Assembly: GCA_028583685.1 (NCBI GenBank)
Contig: JAMXIF010001210.1
Span: 7,389,801 to 7,453,800, forward strand
Direction of reading: 5' to 3'
DNA from: Petaurus breviceps papuanus
Taxonomy: Eukaryota > Chordata > Mammalia > Diprotodontia > Petauridae
DNA length: 64,000 bases
The position numbers were made by a program, and so were the translations under genes. The notes beneath the pieces are model-generated. The model was not told the DNA's origin and did no database searches. It worked only from the letters and a program-made list of their open reading frames with translations. Shown here piece by piece: positions 54,427-63,600 of this stretch; positions within the stretch are counted from its first letter, which is position 1, and the number at the start of each line of letters is the position of its first letter.

Positions 54427-55224
54427 TATGTATGTGTGTGTTTGTGTGTGTGTGTGTGTGTATTCCACAAGCTGTCATGATATGCAAAGCCAGAAGTTTC
54501 TCAATCAATACATGATTAAATTCCCTTTAAGTTAGTGATTCCTTCCAAATTTGGTAAATTTGATCTTTGACCTGTCAGGTGTTTTTTTTTTCTTTCTGGT
54601 CTCAATTTATCTTCCAAAGTATCATGGTATTTGGGGTACTTATGAATAGAAAAGCATTTTACAGAATTTTTAGGCTATGTCTATGGACAAATCCATTATT
54701 TTGGAGTGAATTCATTCATTATAAGGTTCTATCAATCAATTATATTGATGATATTCAATGCAGTCAGGCTTTTGAAATAATTGTGAAAAAGTATGAATCC
54801 AGGAATATTTTACTTGAGAAGTCTTAGAAATAGCTAATAGGTTAAAGTTCTCATTTCTGCTTTAGGAGGAAAGGGTAAAAGCCGAGAAAAAGGTGGCAAG
54901 ACTTTTAACTAGCACCCCTCAATGAGACAAGAGCCACCAATAGTTATTGCGGTCATAGTCCCAGTTGTGATAGTATTGCTGACCAAAAGGCAAAATTAAC
55001 TCCAAATAATCATTTTTATGTTATCTGAAGGCTTGTCAGAAGTCCTGGGTGGGTGGGGATTTGGGTAATGGTATGTATTCCAAAAAGGTATAAAATTTTA
55101 AATGAAAATATAGTGGTTATAGTTATTTTCAATCTTAGAACATTTATCTTTAGTGGCTTTGACAAAGCCATTTTATAGTCTTTTAGAGTTCACTTCCCAA
55201 AATAATTTTTGTAGTGCTCATTCA
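54427..55224. other. No recognised feature after a short TG tract
   Basis: A (TG)n run continues to about 54461. Beyond that, an 86-codon frame (54567-54827) shows no domain and the DNA is AT-rich. Confidence 0.45.
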
Positions 55225-55495
55225 GTGGAGGTAGTTTGATGACCCAGTAGATAGAGCACTGAACTTTGAGCCAGAAAGACCTGATGTTGAATCCTGCCTG
55301 AAACATTTGCCAATTGCATGACCTTGGTTAAATTGCTTAATTGCTGTTTGCCTTAGTTTCCTCATCTGTATAATAATGATAATAATAGCACCTACCTTCC
55401 AGGGAGGATCAAATATGATATTTGCAAGACACTTTGCAAATCTTAAAGTTGCTATGTGTAGGGTAACAATTATTGTAGTTGTTGTAGCATTTACC
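55225..55495 (+). repeat. MAR1/MIR-type CORE-SINE, near full length
   Basis: GTAGTTTGATGACCCAGTAGATAGAGCACTGAACTTTGAGCCAGAAAGACCTGATGTTGAATCCTGCC, TTGCCTTAGTTTCCTCATCTGTATAATAATGATAATAATAGCACCTACC and CACTTTGCAAATCTTAAAGTTGCTATG. The tRNA-like head, core and tail are all legible. Confidence 0.88.
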
Positions 55496-55534
55496 TAATA
55501 TGATCAAGGCACTGAGGCCTATAAATAAACATAC

Positions 55535-56288
55535 CTATCCTGAGTTATAATAGCCCTTCAATCCCTCAGTGTAGAAGCTGCCAGATCCTGGGTTATCCCG
55601 ATTGTGTTTCTACGATATTCAAATTGTTTCTTCCTGGTTGCTTGTAATATTCTCTCCTTGATCTGGGAATTTCAGAACCTGGCTATAATGTTCCTAGGAG
55701 ATTTTTTGAGGGAATCTTTTTCAGGAGGTGATTGGTGGATTCTTTCAACCTCTATTTTGCCCTCTGGTTCTAAAACATCAGGGCAGTTTTCCTTGAGAAT
55801 TTCTTGGAGGATGATTTCTAGGTTCTTTCTTTGATCATGACTTTCAGGTAGTCCAATAATTTTTAAATTATCTCTCTTGGATCTATTTTCCAGGTCAGTG
55901 GTTTTTCCAATGAGATATTTCACATTGCCTTCTATTCTTTCACTTGTTTGGATCTGTTTAACAGCATCTTGATTTCTCATAGTCACTAGCTTCCATTTGC
56001 TCCAATCTAATTCTGAAGGAATGATTCTCTTCAGTGAGCTTTTGAGAGTCTTTTTCCATCTAAAAGATTCAGCTTTTTAAGGCATTCTTCTCCTCATTGC
56101 CTTTTTGAGCCTTTTTTTGCCATTTGAGTTAGTTTATTTTTTAAGGTGTGATTTTCCTCAGTCAGGCTTTTGACTCTCATTTTGTAATTTTCTTGCATCA
56201 TTCTCATTTTTCTTCCCAATTTTTCCTCCAATTCTCTTATCTGCTTCTTAAGGTCTTCTATGGCTTGTAACCAGCTCGTATTTTTCTT
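55535..56288 (-). mobile_element. LINE-1 ORF1 fragment (ORF1p coiled coil, RRM and part of CTD)
   Basis: ORF1p is the RNA-binding chaperone that coats LINE-1 RNA. On the minus strand a coiled-coil segment comes first (about 56285-56090, with AIEDLKKQIRELEEKLGRKM). An open frame of 104 codons (55986-55672) then shows the RRM hallmarks: DLENRSKRDNLKIIGLPES, LQEILKENCPDVLEPEGKI, ERIHQSP and PRNIIARF. Past a stop, CTD words remain (RKKQFEYRR, ITQDLAASTLRD). At least one stop also lies in the coiled-coil part. No ORF2, 3' UTR or poly(A) follows, so this is ORF1 only. It may be an HAL1-like element or a doubly truncated LINE-1. Its 5' side abuts an LTR fragment. Confidence 0.88.
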
Positions 56289-56561
56289 GGTAGCTGGGGC
56301 TCAAGAACTGCCCAGAGTCTTGTCTGGACAAATCACACACTTCTCAAAGTGAGCCCCAAAACAAAGCCTCACATCAGGGCTTATATAGCCTTCTCCTGGC
56401 TCAGAGAATGTCACAACCCTCTTGCCCCACTTCCCAGTCACAGAGTGCCAAGGGGTGGGTATTCTGAAAACCAATCCTCCCACCACAGGCTCCTGGTACA
56501 CTTAAGCTTATCAAAGGGCCTAGGGGCAGGGAAGATCTTAAACTCTCATTCCCCTAACACA
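56289..56561 (-). mobile_element. LTR fragment, family 1
   Basis: Read on the minus strand it starts TGTGTTAGGGGAATGAG at 56561. It shares with the LTRs at 17.1 and 58.6 kb the blocks GATCTTCCCTGCCCCT, GGTTTTCAGAA, GGGTTGTGACATTCTCTGA, GGAGAAGG.TATATA, GAGGCTTTGTTTTGGGGCTCACT, GTGTGATTTG and AGACTCTGGGCAG. It corresponds to the 5' half of the LTR, including the TATA-like box. It is a partial fossil copy, joined at its 3' edge to LINE-1 ORF1 sequence in the same orientation. Confidence 0.82.
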
Positions 56562-56694
56562 GAGATGTTATAGAAACCAAGGCTTCCTTATTACAAGTTC
56601 TATTTCACAGTACTGCTTTTACAATCTAGCAGGAGAGAGAGGGAAATATCTAGAACACAAAGCAGAATATAGAAAATATTATCAGTTACGAAGC

Positions 56695-57112
56695 AATTAG
56701 GTGCCTACTATGTTCCAGGCACAGTGCTAAGCACTAGAGATATGAAGAAAAAAATACAGTCTTTGCCCTTGATGAGCTCATAGTCTAATGAGGGGGGGGG
56801 TAGGCAAATAATTGTGTACAAATATGCTATATAGAGGATAAATAAAAAGTAATCAGCAGAGAGAAGGCAGTTGTATATAGAAGCACTAGGAAAGACTCCC
56901 TGTAGGATGCAGGATTTTATCAGTGACTTGAAAGAAGCCAGGAGGCAGAGATGAGGAGACAACATTCCAGGCATGGAGAAGAGTCAGTGAAAATGCTAAG
57001 AACTAAGAGGAGAGTCTTGTTTGAGGAATAGCTACATTATGAAGGGCTTTGAATGCTCAACAGAGAATTTTTTTATTTGATCTTGGAAGTAATAGGGAGC
57101 CAATGGAGTATA
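56695..57112 (-). repeat. L2 LINE 3' third, reversed
   Basis: GCAATTAGGTGCCTACTATGTTCCAGGCACAGTGCTAAGCACTAGAGATATGAAG, CTTTGCCCTTGATGAGCTCATAGTCTAATGAGG, GAAGCCAGGAGGCAGAGATGAGGAG, CATTCCAGGCATGGAG, TGAAGGGCTTTGAATGC and ATTTGATCTTGGAAGTAATAGGGAGCCAATGGAG. Well preserved, with a G-run of nine or ten near 56792. Confidence 0.9.
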
Positions 57113-57113
57113 T

Positions 57114-57145
<32 letters not shown>

Positions 57146-57165
57146 GGGGGGGGGGAGAGGATGGA
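57113..57165. repeat. (TG)n then (AG)n/G-run microsatellite
   Basis: TGTGTGTG repeat, then GAGAGAGAGG and a run of G near 57146-57155. It interrupts or ends the L2 on its left. Confidence 0.93.
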
Positions 57166-57184
57166 TGGATAAATGGATGAATAA

Positions 57185-57268
57185 ATGGGCAATGAATAAA
57201 GTGTTGTGAGAGTTCAGCACAGTGCTTGTTGCATAGTAGGTACTTAAACGATTGTTGATTGATTTATT
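57185..57268 (+). repeat. L2 LINE 3' terminus
   Basis: TTCAGCACAGTGCTTGTTGCATAGTAGGTACTTAAACGATTGTTGATTGATTTATTGG. Opposite orientation to the L2 on its left. Confidence 0.7.
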
Positions 57269-57549
57269 GGAAGGAGAGATCACTTATAACTGGAAAGATC
57301 AGCAAAGAAGTGGAATGTGTAACCTCAACTTACCACTTTAAAAAGGGGAAATATTTGAAGTTTTCTTTTTATATATTGATCAAGACTATAGTTTAGATTT
57401 TCAAAATAAATGAAAATTAATTTTCATTGCAAACTGCATTTTATTTCCAGAAATGGTCTTTGGATCAATCTCTTTCAGAAAGTGTACATGATTCTGCTTG
57501 CAGGATTCCAGAGAACTGTTTCTTTCTGATTGTGAAGTTTCCTTATTTC

Positions 57550-58110
57550 AATTCAGTTTAATTCAACAAATAGTTGTTAAGTATCTGTATGTTCAAGACA
57601 GAGGGTAGCTAGGTAACACAGTGGATAGACTGCTGAGCCTGGAGTCAGGAGGACCTGAGTTCAAATCAGACCCCAGGCACTTAGTAGCTGTGTGACCCAA
57701 GGCAAGTCACTTAAACCTGTTTGTCTCAGTTTCCTCATCTGTAAAAGGAAATGGCTATTCACTCCAGCATCTTTACTAATAAAACTTCCACTGGGATCAT
57801 GAAGAGTCAGACACAACTGAAACAACTCAACACCTACAATGTTCAAGGCACTCTGTCCTCTGGTTAAAATGACAAAAACAAAATATCCCCTGCCTTTATC
57901 AAGCTTACCTGCTTCTTTAGAGGTAGGGATGGGTGGAGGGATGTGATCAGATACAAAATGCACATACTGAAGTATGATACAAAGTAAAAAGTGAGTGAAA
58001 AGTAAGTGGGCAGGGGAATCAGGGAAGGCTTCATAGAGGAGGTACTAAAACTTGAAAGTCAAGGATTCTCAGAAGCAGTGATAGAGTTCTTTCTAGGGAT
58101 AAGTAAAAGA
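57550..58110 (-). repeat. L2 LINE 3' end, reversed, carrying a SINE
   Basis: AATTCAACAAATAGTTGTTAAGTATCTGTATGTTCAAGACA left of the SINE continues to its right with AGGCACTCTGTCC, ATCCCCTGCCTTTATCAAGCTTACC, then AATCAGGGAAGGCTTCATAGAGGAGGTACTAAAACTTGAAAG. Confidence 0.72.
57601..57838 (+). repeat. tRNA-derived SINE (RTE-like tail) inside L2
   Basis: GAGGGTAGCTAGGTAACACAGTGGATAGACTGCTGAGCCTGGAGTCAGGAGGACCTGAGTTCAAATC, GTTTCCTCATCTGTAAAAGGAAATGGC, CCAGCATCTTTACTAATAAAACTTCC and GATCATGAAGAGTCAGACACAACTGAAACAACTC. ATGTTCAAGACA (57589-57600) and ATGTTCAAGGCA (57839-57850) are the target duplication. Confidence 0.93.
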
Positions 58111-58169
58111 TTGTGAGTATGTACAGTCAGTAAATAGACTTGATTTCAGAGAGCCCATAATATGCTCAT

Positions 58170-58385
58170 TTGACTGAAATGTACAGTAAATTCATTTAGC
58201 AAAAGCTTATTCACTTTATCCCAGGCATGTACTGGAATAGGTACTGGGAATACAAAATTGAAATACCTTTGTCCTCAAGGAGATTACATTCTGCTGGACA
58301 AGGAGTTGTATGAAACAACGCTGGAATTGTAGGTAAGAGTTCAGTTGTTGAGTGTTGAGTGCCAGACTGAGGACTTTATATTTTA
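58170..58385 (-). repeat. L2-like 3' end, reversed
   Basis: AAATTCATTTAGCAAAAGCTTATTCACTTTATCCCAGGCATGTACTGGAATAGGTACTGGGAATACAAAATTG and TTGTCCTCAAGGAGATTACATTCTGCTGG. Confidence 0.65.
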
Positions 58386-58396
58386 CTATAGAGGCA

Positions 58397-58640
58397 ATAT
58401 TCAGTTGTTTTAAGTCATGTCTGACACTTCATGACCCCATTTGTAGTTTTCTTAGTAAAGATACTAGAGAGGTTTGCCATTCCCTTCTCTAGCTCATTTT
58501 ACAGATGAGGAAACTGAGGCAAACAGGGTTAAGTGATTTACCCAGTGTCGCACAGCTAGTAAGTGTCTGAGACTGGATTTTAACCAAGTCTTCCTAAGTG
58601 TAGGTCTAGCACCCTATCCACTGTACCAGCTGGGTGACCC
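58397..58640 (-). repeat. tRNA-derived SINE with RTE-like tail, LTR at its 5' edge
   Basis: AGTTGTTTTAAGTCATGTCTGACACTTCATGACCCC, GTTTTCTTAGTAAAGATACTAGAGAGGTTTGCC, CATTTTACAGATGAGGAAACTGAGGCAAACAGGG and CACCCTATCCACTGTACCAGCTGGGTGACCC. ATAGAGGCA (58388-58396) and ATAAAGGCA (59336-59344, beyond the LTR) are the SINE's own target duplication. Confidence 0.9.
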
Positions 58641-58642
58641 AT

Positions 58643-59332
58643 TATAATGGTAAGGGAATCTGGAGATCTTCTCTGACTTGAAAATATACTCTGCCCCCTA
58701 ATAGGCTGAATGTGGTCACATGGAGACTGTGGTAGGAGGAGTTTGCTGAATTGTGGAGCAGAGTCCTACAAGAGAAGCTTGCTTAGGGGAGGCTTGTTTT
58801 TCAGGAAGGCCCACACCTTGTTACTTTGTAATTAGGTAATGGGTCACTAGGGTTGTGATGTTCTCTGACCCTGGAGAAGATCTCTATATACCTCTATGGT
58901 GAGGCTTTGCTTTGGGGCTCACTCATGGGAAGAGTTGTGTGATTTGGCCAGATGAGACTCTGGGTAGTCATTGAGCCCCCAGCTTTGAAAACCCAGATGT
59001 TGGTGCTTCTCTCTCTGGTAACTATGTATGTGTGTGTGTATGTATGTATGTATGTATGTGTGTATGTATGTATGCATATGTGTATGTGAAGCTCAGACAG
59101 ATAGAAACCCTGTCTGTTGGTCAGTTGAATTGCATTATTTTATTCTGTCTGTATTTTTGACTGTTTTTAACTTCTGTTTGGATTCTCTGAAGTTCAGGGT
59201 GCTGACTTTCCCCCCCTGAACTAGGCAAACAATATATGTTTGAATAAAGTAAGGTTGTTAACCCTTTTTGAGTTGTTTTCCTTTAGAAAAGCTAGTAGCC
59301 ATCCTGGGTATGCTAGGGCACTTGCTGATACA
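58643..59332 (+). mobile_element. Solo LTR, family 1 (marsupial endogenous retrovirus fossil)
   Basis: About 690 bp, flanked by a perfect 5-bp duplication CCCAT (58638-58642 and 59333-59337). It shares its length with 17104-17739 and holds about 70 bp more in the 5' part (GAAAATATACTCTGCCCCCTAATAGGC and on), which the 62.8-kb copy also has. A TATA-like box lies in CTCTATATACC, then GGGGCTCACT, a TATG microsatellite (about 59026-59085) and AATAAAGTAAGG as a polyadenylation-like signal. No internal region. The insertion point is exactly at the SINE/genomic boundary, so it is younger than the SINE. Confidence 0.88.
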
Positions 59333-59344
59333 CCCATAAAGGCA

Positions 59345-60159
59345 GGAAGTCACTGAAAGTTTTGTGAGGAGGGAGAGAGAGGTATGTTCCAACTTGTGCC
59401 AAAGCAATATTAGATCATCAGAGATGTGTAGGATGGATCAGAAAAAAATGACATGAGAAAGTATGTAATATGGTTATTATAATTATCTAGGTAGGTAAAA
59501 AATTTAATTGAAGAAAATGAAAACCAATTAATGGTTGGATCATTAATAGGAACTAAAGCATAGGCCGCTCCAGTGCTGCAAATGTATTTTGATGATGAAA
59601 GCAATGATGACATTTATGGATGTGTTAACTTATGCATATGTCACTTGGAATTCTGATAAAAGAAACCCATTTTATGAACATAAAGTTATAAAAGTGTTAA
59701 TGATTATTATTTTTTTAATTTGGAAAGCAAGGTCTTTAGCATGACTAGAAAAGGTGTTCATTTCATGATGAAACATATAATAGGCAATTTATCTACTATG
59801 CCACTAAAAGAGAAGTGATATAACGTCTTCAAGGCACTTTCTTAAGGAAAATAGGGAATTTCATAGAACAGATACAGTGGATGTAGATTTTATTAGTAGA
59901 GTACAGTAGAAAATAATAGATTTCTAATAGCAACAGAAAAAATAAGACTTCAAAAAAGCTCTATTTCAGAGGAAACTTGGTTGAGGGATATCGGATACCT
60001 TCATTGCTATTGTAAGGGTAGTTCTTTAGATTGTTGCCTATCCTGAAGAAAGATGGGACCACAACTTCTATTTATGACAAATAAGAAATGCTTATATTGT
60101 GATCTATTTTTACTTTCTATTGAAAATATTCAACAATTTTGAAAATTCATAAGAAAGAG
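59345..60159. other. No recognised feature
   Basis: AT-rich; the 67-codon minus frame at 59410-59613 has no domain. Its beginning (AGTCACTGAAAGTTTTGTGAGGAG) resembles decayed L2 ORF sequence, but the match is too weak to call. Confidence 0.4.
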
Positions 60160-60207
60160 TAACAATGATGGTGATGGTGGTGGTGGTGGTGTGTATGTGT
60201 GTATTAC
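60160..60207. repeat. (GGT)n/(TG)n microsatellite
   Basis: GATGGTGATGGTGGTGGTGGTGGTGTGTATGTGTGTATT. Confidence 0.93.
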
Positions 60208-61214
60208 CATAAAATACTAGAGAAAAGGTGTGTCATTTTTTAGATTCTTTCTCATTCTGCTGTTGTCATTATGATACTACTCAATTGATTTTCATTTTTC
60301 TCCATGCCAAAAATAGCACAAGAATGATAAGGAGATGTTGAATTTGCTTTCTTGGCAACACATTGGGAAGAGGTTCTTTTTTAAAATTAAATGATTCAAG
60401 ATTTACATACACAGTGATCATTCTTGTTGCAGACATTAGAAAAGATGGTGAAAGAAGTTAGCTACATCTGTCTTTTTGATGGCACTGTCAGAGTATTTTA
60501 ACCTTTATTATTTTTCATTTATTGCACTTTTCTATTGACTTTATACAATTTAATACCTCTTCTGCAGAAGGCACTTCGTTTGCATTATATGTATTCCTTA
60601 AAATCCTAAAACACATGTTAAAAGAACTATTTGTGCTAGCTTTTACATTTGTGCTATTGTTAGTGTATTGAAATTTGTTTGTCATGTGCTATGTGTAAAG
60701 AAATTTTATTTCAACAACAGTAAATGGTAACGATAAGTTATGTTGATACAATCTCATCCTTGAGACATTTTGAGATTTTAAGGGAAATTAACTTGTCCAC
60801 TGAAGACCAAAAGGTCTTACCCCCTGCGTTAGAATTTATTCCTATTACTTGGAATAGTAAATCCAGTGTCTTCTTCTGAATACTGGAAACTGATGGCCGC
60901 TTTTGGATTGTTTTAGCTTTGTGTTCACAGAGATTAACCTATTCATTTGAGACATTGAATAGTGAATGAGAGTGGGCCTTGAGTGTAGGATGTATTCATA
61001 ATAATAAAATTTAAACTGTACCGTGAAAAATTCAAAAAATTTAAAATACAAAGGATTAATTGTAAGAAGCATATTAGAGTGTGTAAGAACTTTGTATGTA
61101 TCCATTACTTGCTTGCTTATTAAACTCAGTCTTTGCTTTGAAAAAAAAAATGACCTATGGGAGAACTTTTGTGCAAATGATCTTATTACTTACTGGATTA
61201 TATAAACCCAATAT
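60208..61214. other. No recognised feature
   Basis: Overlapping frames at 60845-61105 (minus) and 61023-61205 (plus) carry no domain. An A-run lies at 61141-61150. Confidence 0.45.
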
Positions 61215-61288
61215 TTATTTAATAATGCTTTATAATGGTGCCTGACACATAGTAAGTATTTAATAAAAGTTTATTGACTGACTACATA
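61215..61288 (+). repeat. L2/MIR-type 3' end
   Basis: TTTATAATGGTGCCTGACACATAGTAAGTATTTAATAAAAGTTTATTGACTGACTAC. Confidence 0.75.
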
Positions 61289-62656
61289 ATTGTGAAACTA
61301 TGCGCACATATGACTTAACCCTCTGCCTTCAAGTGTGACCTGTACATAAACCTCCATCATCTGTGAAAATCTCTATGGAGAACTCACTTCAAATAAGTAA
61401 GTGTGTGTTTAATCAGGTTATAGAACTATAGTAGTGTCCATACAAAAGCCATCCTTAATCTACTTTCTATAGATCAACTGTACTGGGAAATGAAAATTGA
61501 TTCTCTATTTGAAGACATGCCTGAAGAAAAAGAGATTCCATGCCCTATCAGGAAACATTCCGATATTTCAAATTCTCAGCTGCCAGCATGATATTTTTAT
61601 ATTTAAAGTAAATATCCTCTTCCTCAACAAATTTGGCAAAGGGTTGGCCATCATCCTTTGGATGGTGTCAATTCAATTGCCTTCATTCACTTTATGACCA
61701 GCATTTGGGTCACTTATCTTCATTGCTTGTATCCTAATCCCTTTATGATTTATCTTAGGCCTCATTTTTCAATGATAGGATATTTTGTTGGGGGAGGGGT
61801 TCTGTGATGAATTTTCACTTGAGGTTTTCATAGTCTTCTGAAACATAACCTAGAACCTAGATGCAGTACAGAAAATCTAGAAATTGGAAGAGTTGCCTCA
61901 TCATTTATATAAGTTATCTATTATAGACAAGAAGTTTGGGAATACAAAGGATTCAGAACAAGGACACATAACTCACAGAACAACAAAGGAAACCAACTAT
62001 ATTGAGGGGAAGATGCCCAGAAAATGAAGAGAATTTAGGGAGAACGATGGCAATAAGCCTGCTAGACCTTCTGGAAGAATCGCATACCCTGCTGGGACCC
62101 AGTTTTATTTGGACACCTTTAAAACCAGTAAAGATGGTGGGTTTTCTAGGGTTCTTGCATAGGATGGTCTTTTGGGATTAGGTGTTGGGGGGGGGCAGAA
62201 GAATTGAGAAGCTTGGAACTGTGGTATATAGCTCAAGGTTTAGGACTTCCACTATCTCCTCTGGGTGGGAAAGCAAGGGGAGACTGGCAGGTAATTGCTA
62301 GTCAAACTTCCCATTTGGGGAAGAGAGAGGCTGTGAAGGGCTGCTGTTTCAGCAGGCTTTCCTCTGAAATGGTGATTCAAGTTTCCTGTCAGCATTTTTT
62401 GAGTGTCCCTGGGGTTTCTTCATTTACAAAGTTGGGGAGGCTACTTGTAATCCTTACAGCTTTCTTTCATTAAAGTTACAATATTGTATAAGATAACATG
62501 TGGGGTCACTCTCATTTGGTGGCCCTCCCTCAATTCATGCAACACTTGTCCAATTCCTTGAGACTTGCTTGTATGTCTACTAAAGAAATACGAAGATACT
62601 GAGTTTTGTGAGGCTCCATGTTGTTTGTTTTGTTCAGTTATTTTGTATTGCCACAG
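61289..62656. other. No recognised feature
   Basis: About 1.37 kb of unique-looking sequence with a G-run near 62187-62196. The 89-codon frame 62204-62473 has no recognisable domain. Locally richer in GC than the rest of the window between 62020 and 62450. Confidence 0.45.
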
Positions 62657-63164
62657 ATGATCAGCTAGGTGATGGAGTGGATAGAGTTCTGGGCCTAGTC
62701 AGGAAGACTCACCTTCCTGAGTTCAAATCTGGCCTCAGACACTAGTTGTGTGACCCTGGACAAGTCATTTGAAACTGTTTTGCCCCAGTTTCCTTGACTA
62801 TAATGTGAAGTTGTAATGATAATGGTAATTTGAAGATCTTCCCTGCCCCTTAATAAGCCTAAGGGAATTTGAAGACCTTTCCTGCTTTGAAAATATACTC
62901 TGCCCCCTAAAAGGCTGAATGTAATCACATGGAGCCTGTAGTGGGAGGAGTTTGCTGAAGGGGGAGCAGAGCCCACAGGAAGCTGGGAGTCAGAGCAAGC
63001 TAGAGGGTTGGGAGGAGAGGAGGTTTCTGAGGGAGACAGATAGGTTTGTGAATATATGTTGGTCTTCTGTTGGTTTGTGGGAATGGCAAGCCACTTTGGA
63101 ATCTTTGCCAAGAACACCCCAAATAGGGTCATGAAGAATTAGACACAACTGGAAAAGGACTGAA
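62657..63164 (+). repeat. tRNA-derived SINE (RTE-like tail) split by LTR sequence
   Basis: Left part GATCAGCTAGGTGATGGAGTGGATAGAGTTCTGGGCC to TTTGCCCCAGTTTCCTTGACTATAATG. Right part GGAATGGCAAGCCACTTTGGAATCTTTGCCAAGAACACCCCAAATAGGGTCATGAAGAATTAGACACAACTGG. ATTGCCACAG (62647-62656) and ATTGCCAAAG (63165-63174) are the target duplication. The 145-codon minus frame across it is not a gene. Confidence 0.88.
62812..63080 (+). mobile_element. LTR sequence, family 1 relative, inside a SINE
   Basis: TGTAATGATAATGGTAA, then GAAGATCTTCCCTGCCCCTTAATAAGCC, GAAAATATACTCTGCCCCCTAAAAGGCTGAATGTAATCACATGGAGCCTGTAGTGGGAGGAGTTTGCTGAA and GGAGCAGAG match the 5' part of the 58.6-kb LTR closely. The right portion (AGGAAGCTGGGAGTCAGAGC onward) does not match the other copies and may be a variant. 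Partial fossil copy; the right edge is set by where the SINE resumes. Confidence 0.78.
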
Positions 63165-63184
63165 ATTGCCAAAGAAGGTGATTT

Positions 63185-63418
63185 AGAACGAGGCAGAAAG
63201 AGGTTGGTGGAAGCAAGGAAAACCTGGGTTTAAATCCTGCCTCCTGGTACACACTGGCTGTGTGACTCTGAGCAAGTCACTCAACTTCTCATGTGTCTAA
63301 GCAATTCTCTAAGAGAGCTTAAGGAAATTTAAACTGCAGAAGCTCTATTGACTTCCATTGCTAGATTGGGTTTCTTAATTAGGTAGTTTCCAATATCAAT
63401 GGAACTACAGGTCTAGTC
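63185..63418 (+). repeat. MAR1-type CORE-SINE, near full length
   Basis: GCAGAAAGAGGTTGGTGGAAGCAAGGAAAACCTGGGTTTAAATCCTGCCTCC, GGCTGTGTGACTCTGAGCAAGTCACTCAAC, TCTAAGCAATTCTCTAAGAGAG and TTTCCAATATCAATGGAACTACAGGTC. Confidence 0.8.
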
Positions 63419-63429
63419 AGTATTCTCCA

Positions 63430-63600
63430 TAGATTTAAAGGTAAGGGGGAACCTTAGTGATCATCCAATTTAGTCATTTCCCAGAGCAATTATACCACTT
63501 GTCTGATAGCAAGTATTAAAGAGTCACTATAACTCTTTAAGTTTTGTGAAAAACTTTTCAGACATTATTTCATTTGAACCAAAATTTATATAGATAGTAA
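63430..63600 (-). repeat. MIR3/MIR pieces, reversed
   Basis: TAGATTTAAAGGTAAGGGGGAACCTTAGTGATCATCCAATTTAGTCATTTCCC resembles a reversed MIR3 terminus. GTTTTGTGAAAAACTTTTCAGACATTATTTCATTTGAACC resembles a reversed MIR. Confidence 0.55.

Noticed and set aside
54099-54480. Frames of 123 and 80 codons with YIYIYI and THTHTH runs
   Set aside because: The translation follows the TG/TA microsatellite; there is no real protein signal.
17104-59332. A single provirus bounded by the 17.1-kb and 58.6-kb LTRs
   Set aside because: They are 41 kb apart, each has its own target-site duplication, and the DNA between holds no retroviral internal region.
62695-63132. 145-codon minus-strand frame, the longest in the window
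   Set aside because: It lies wholly in a SINE and the LTR sequence inserted in it.
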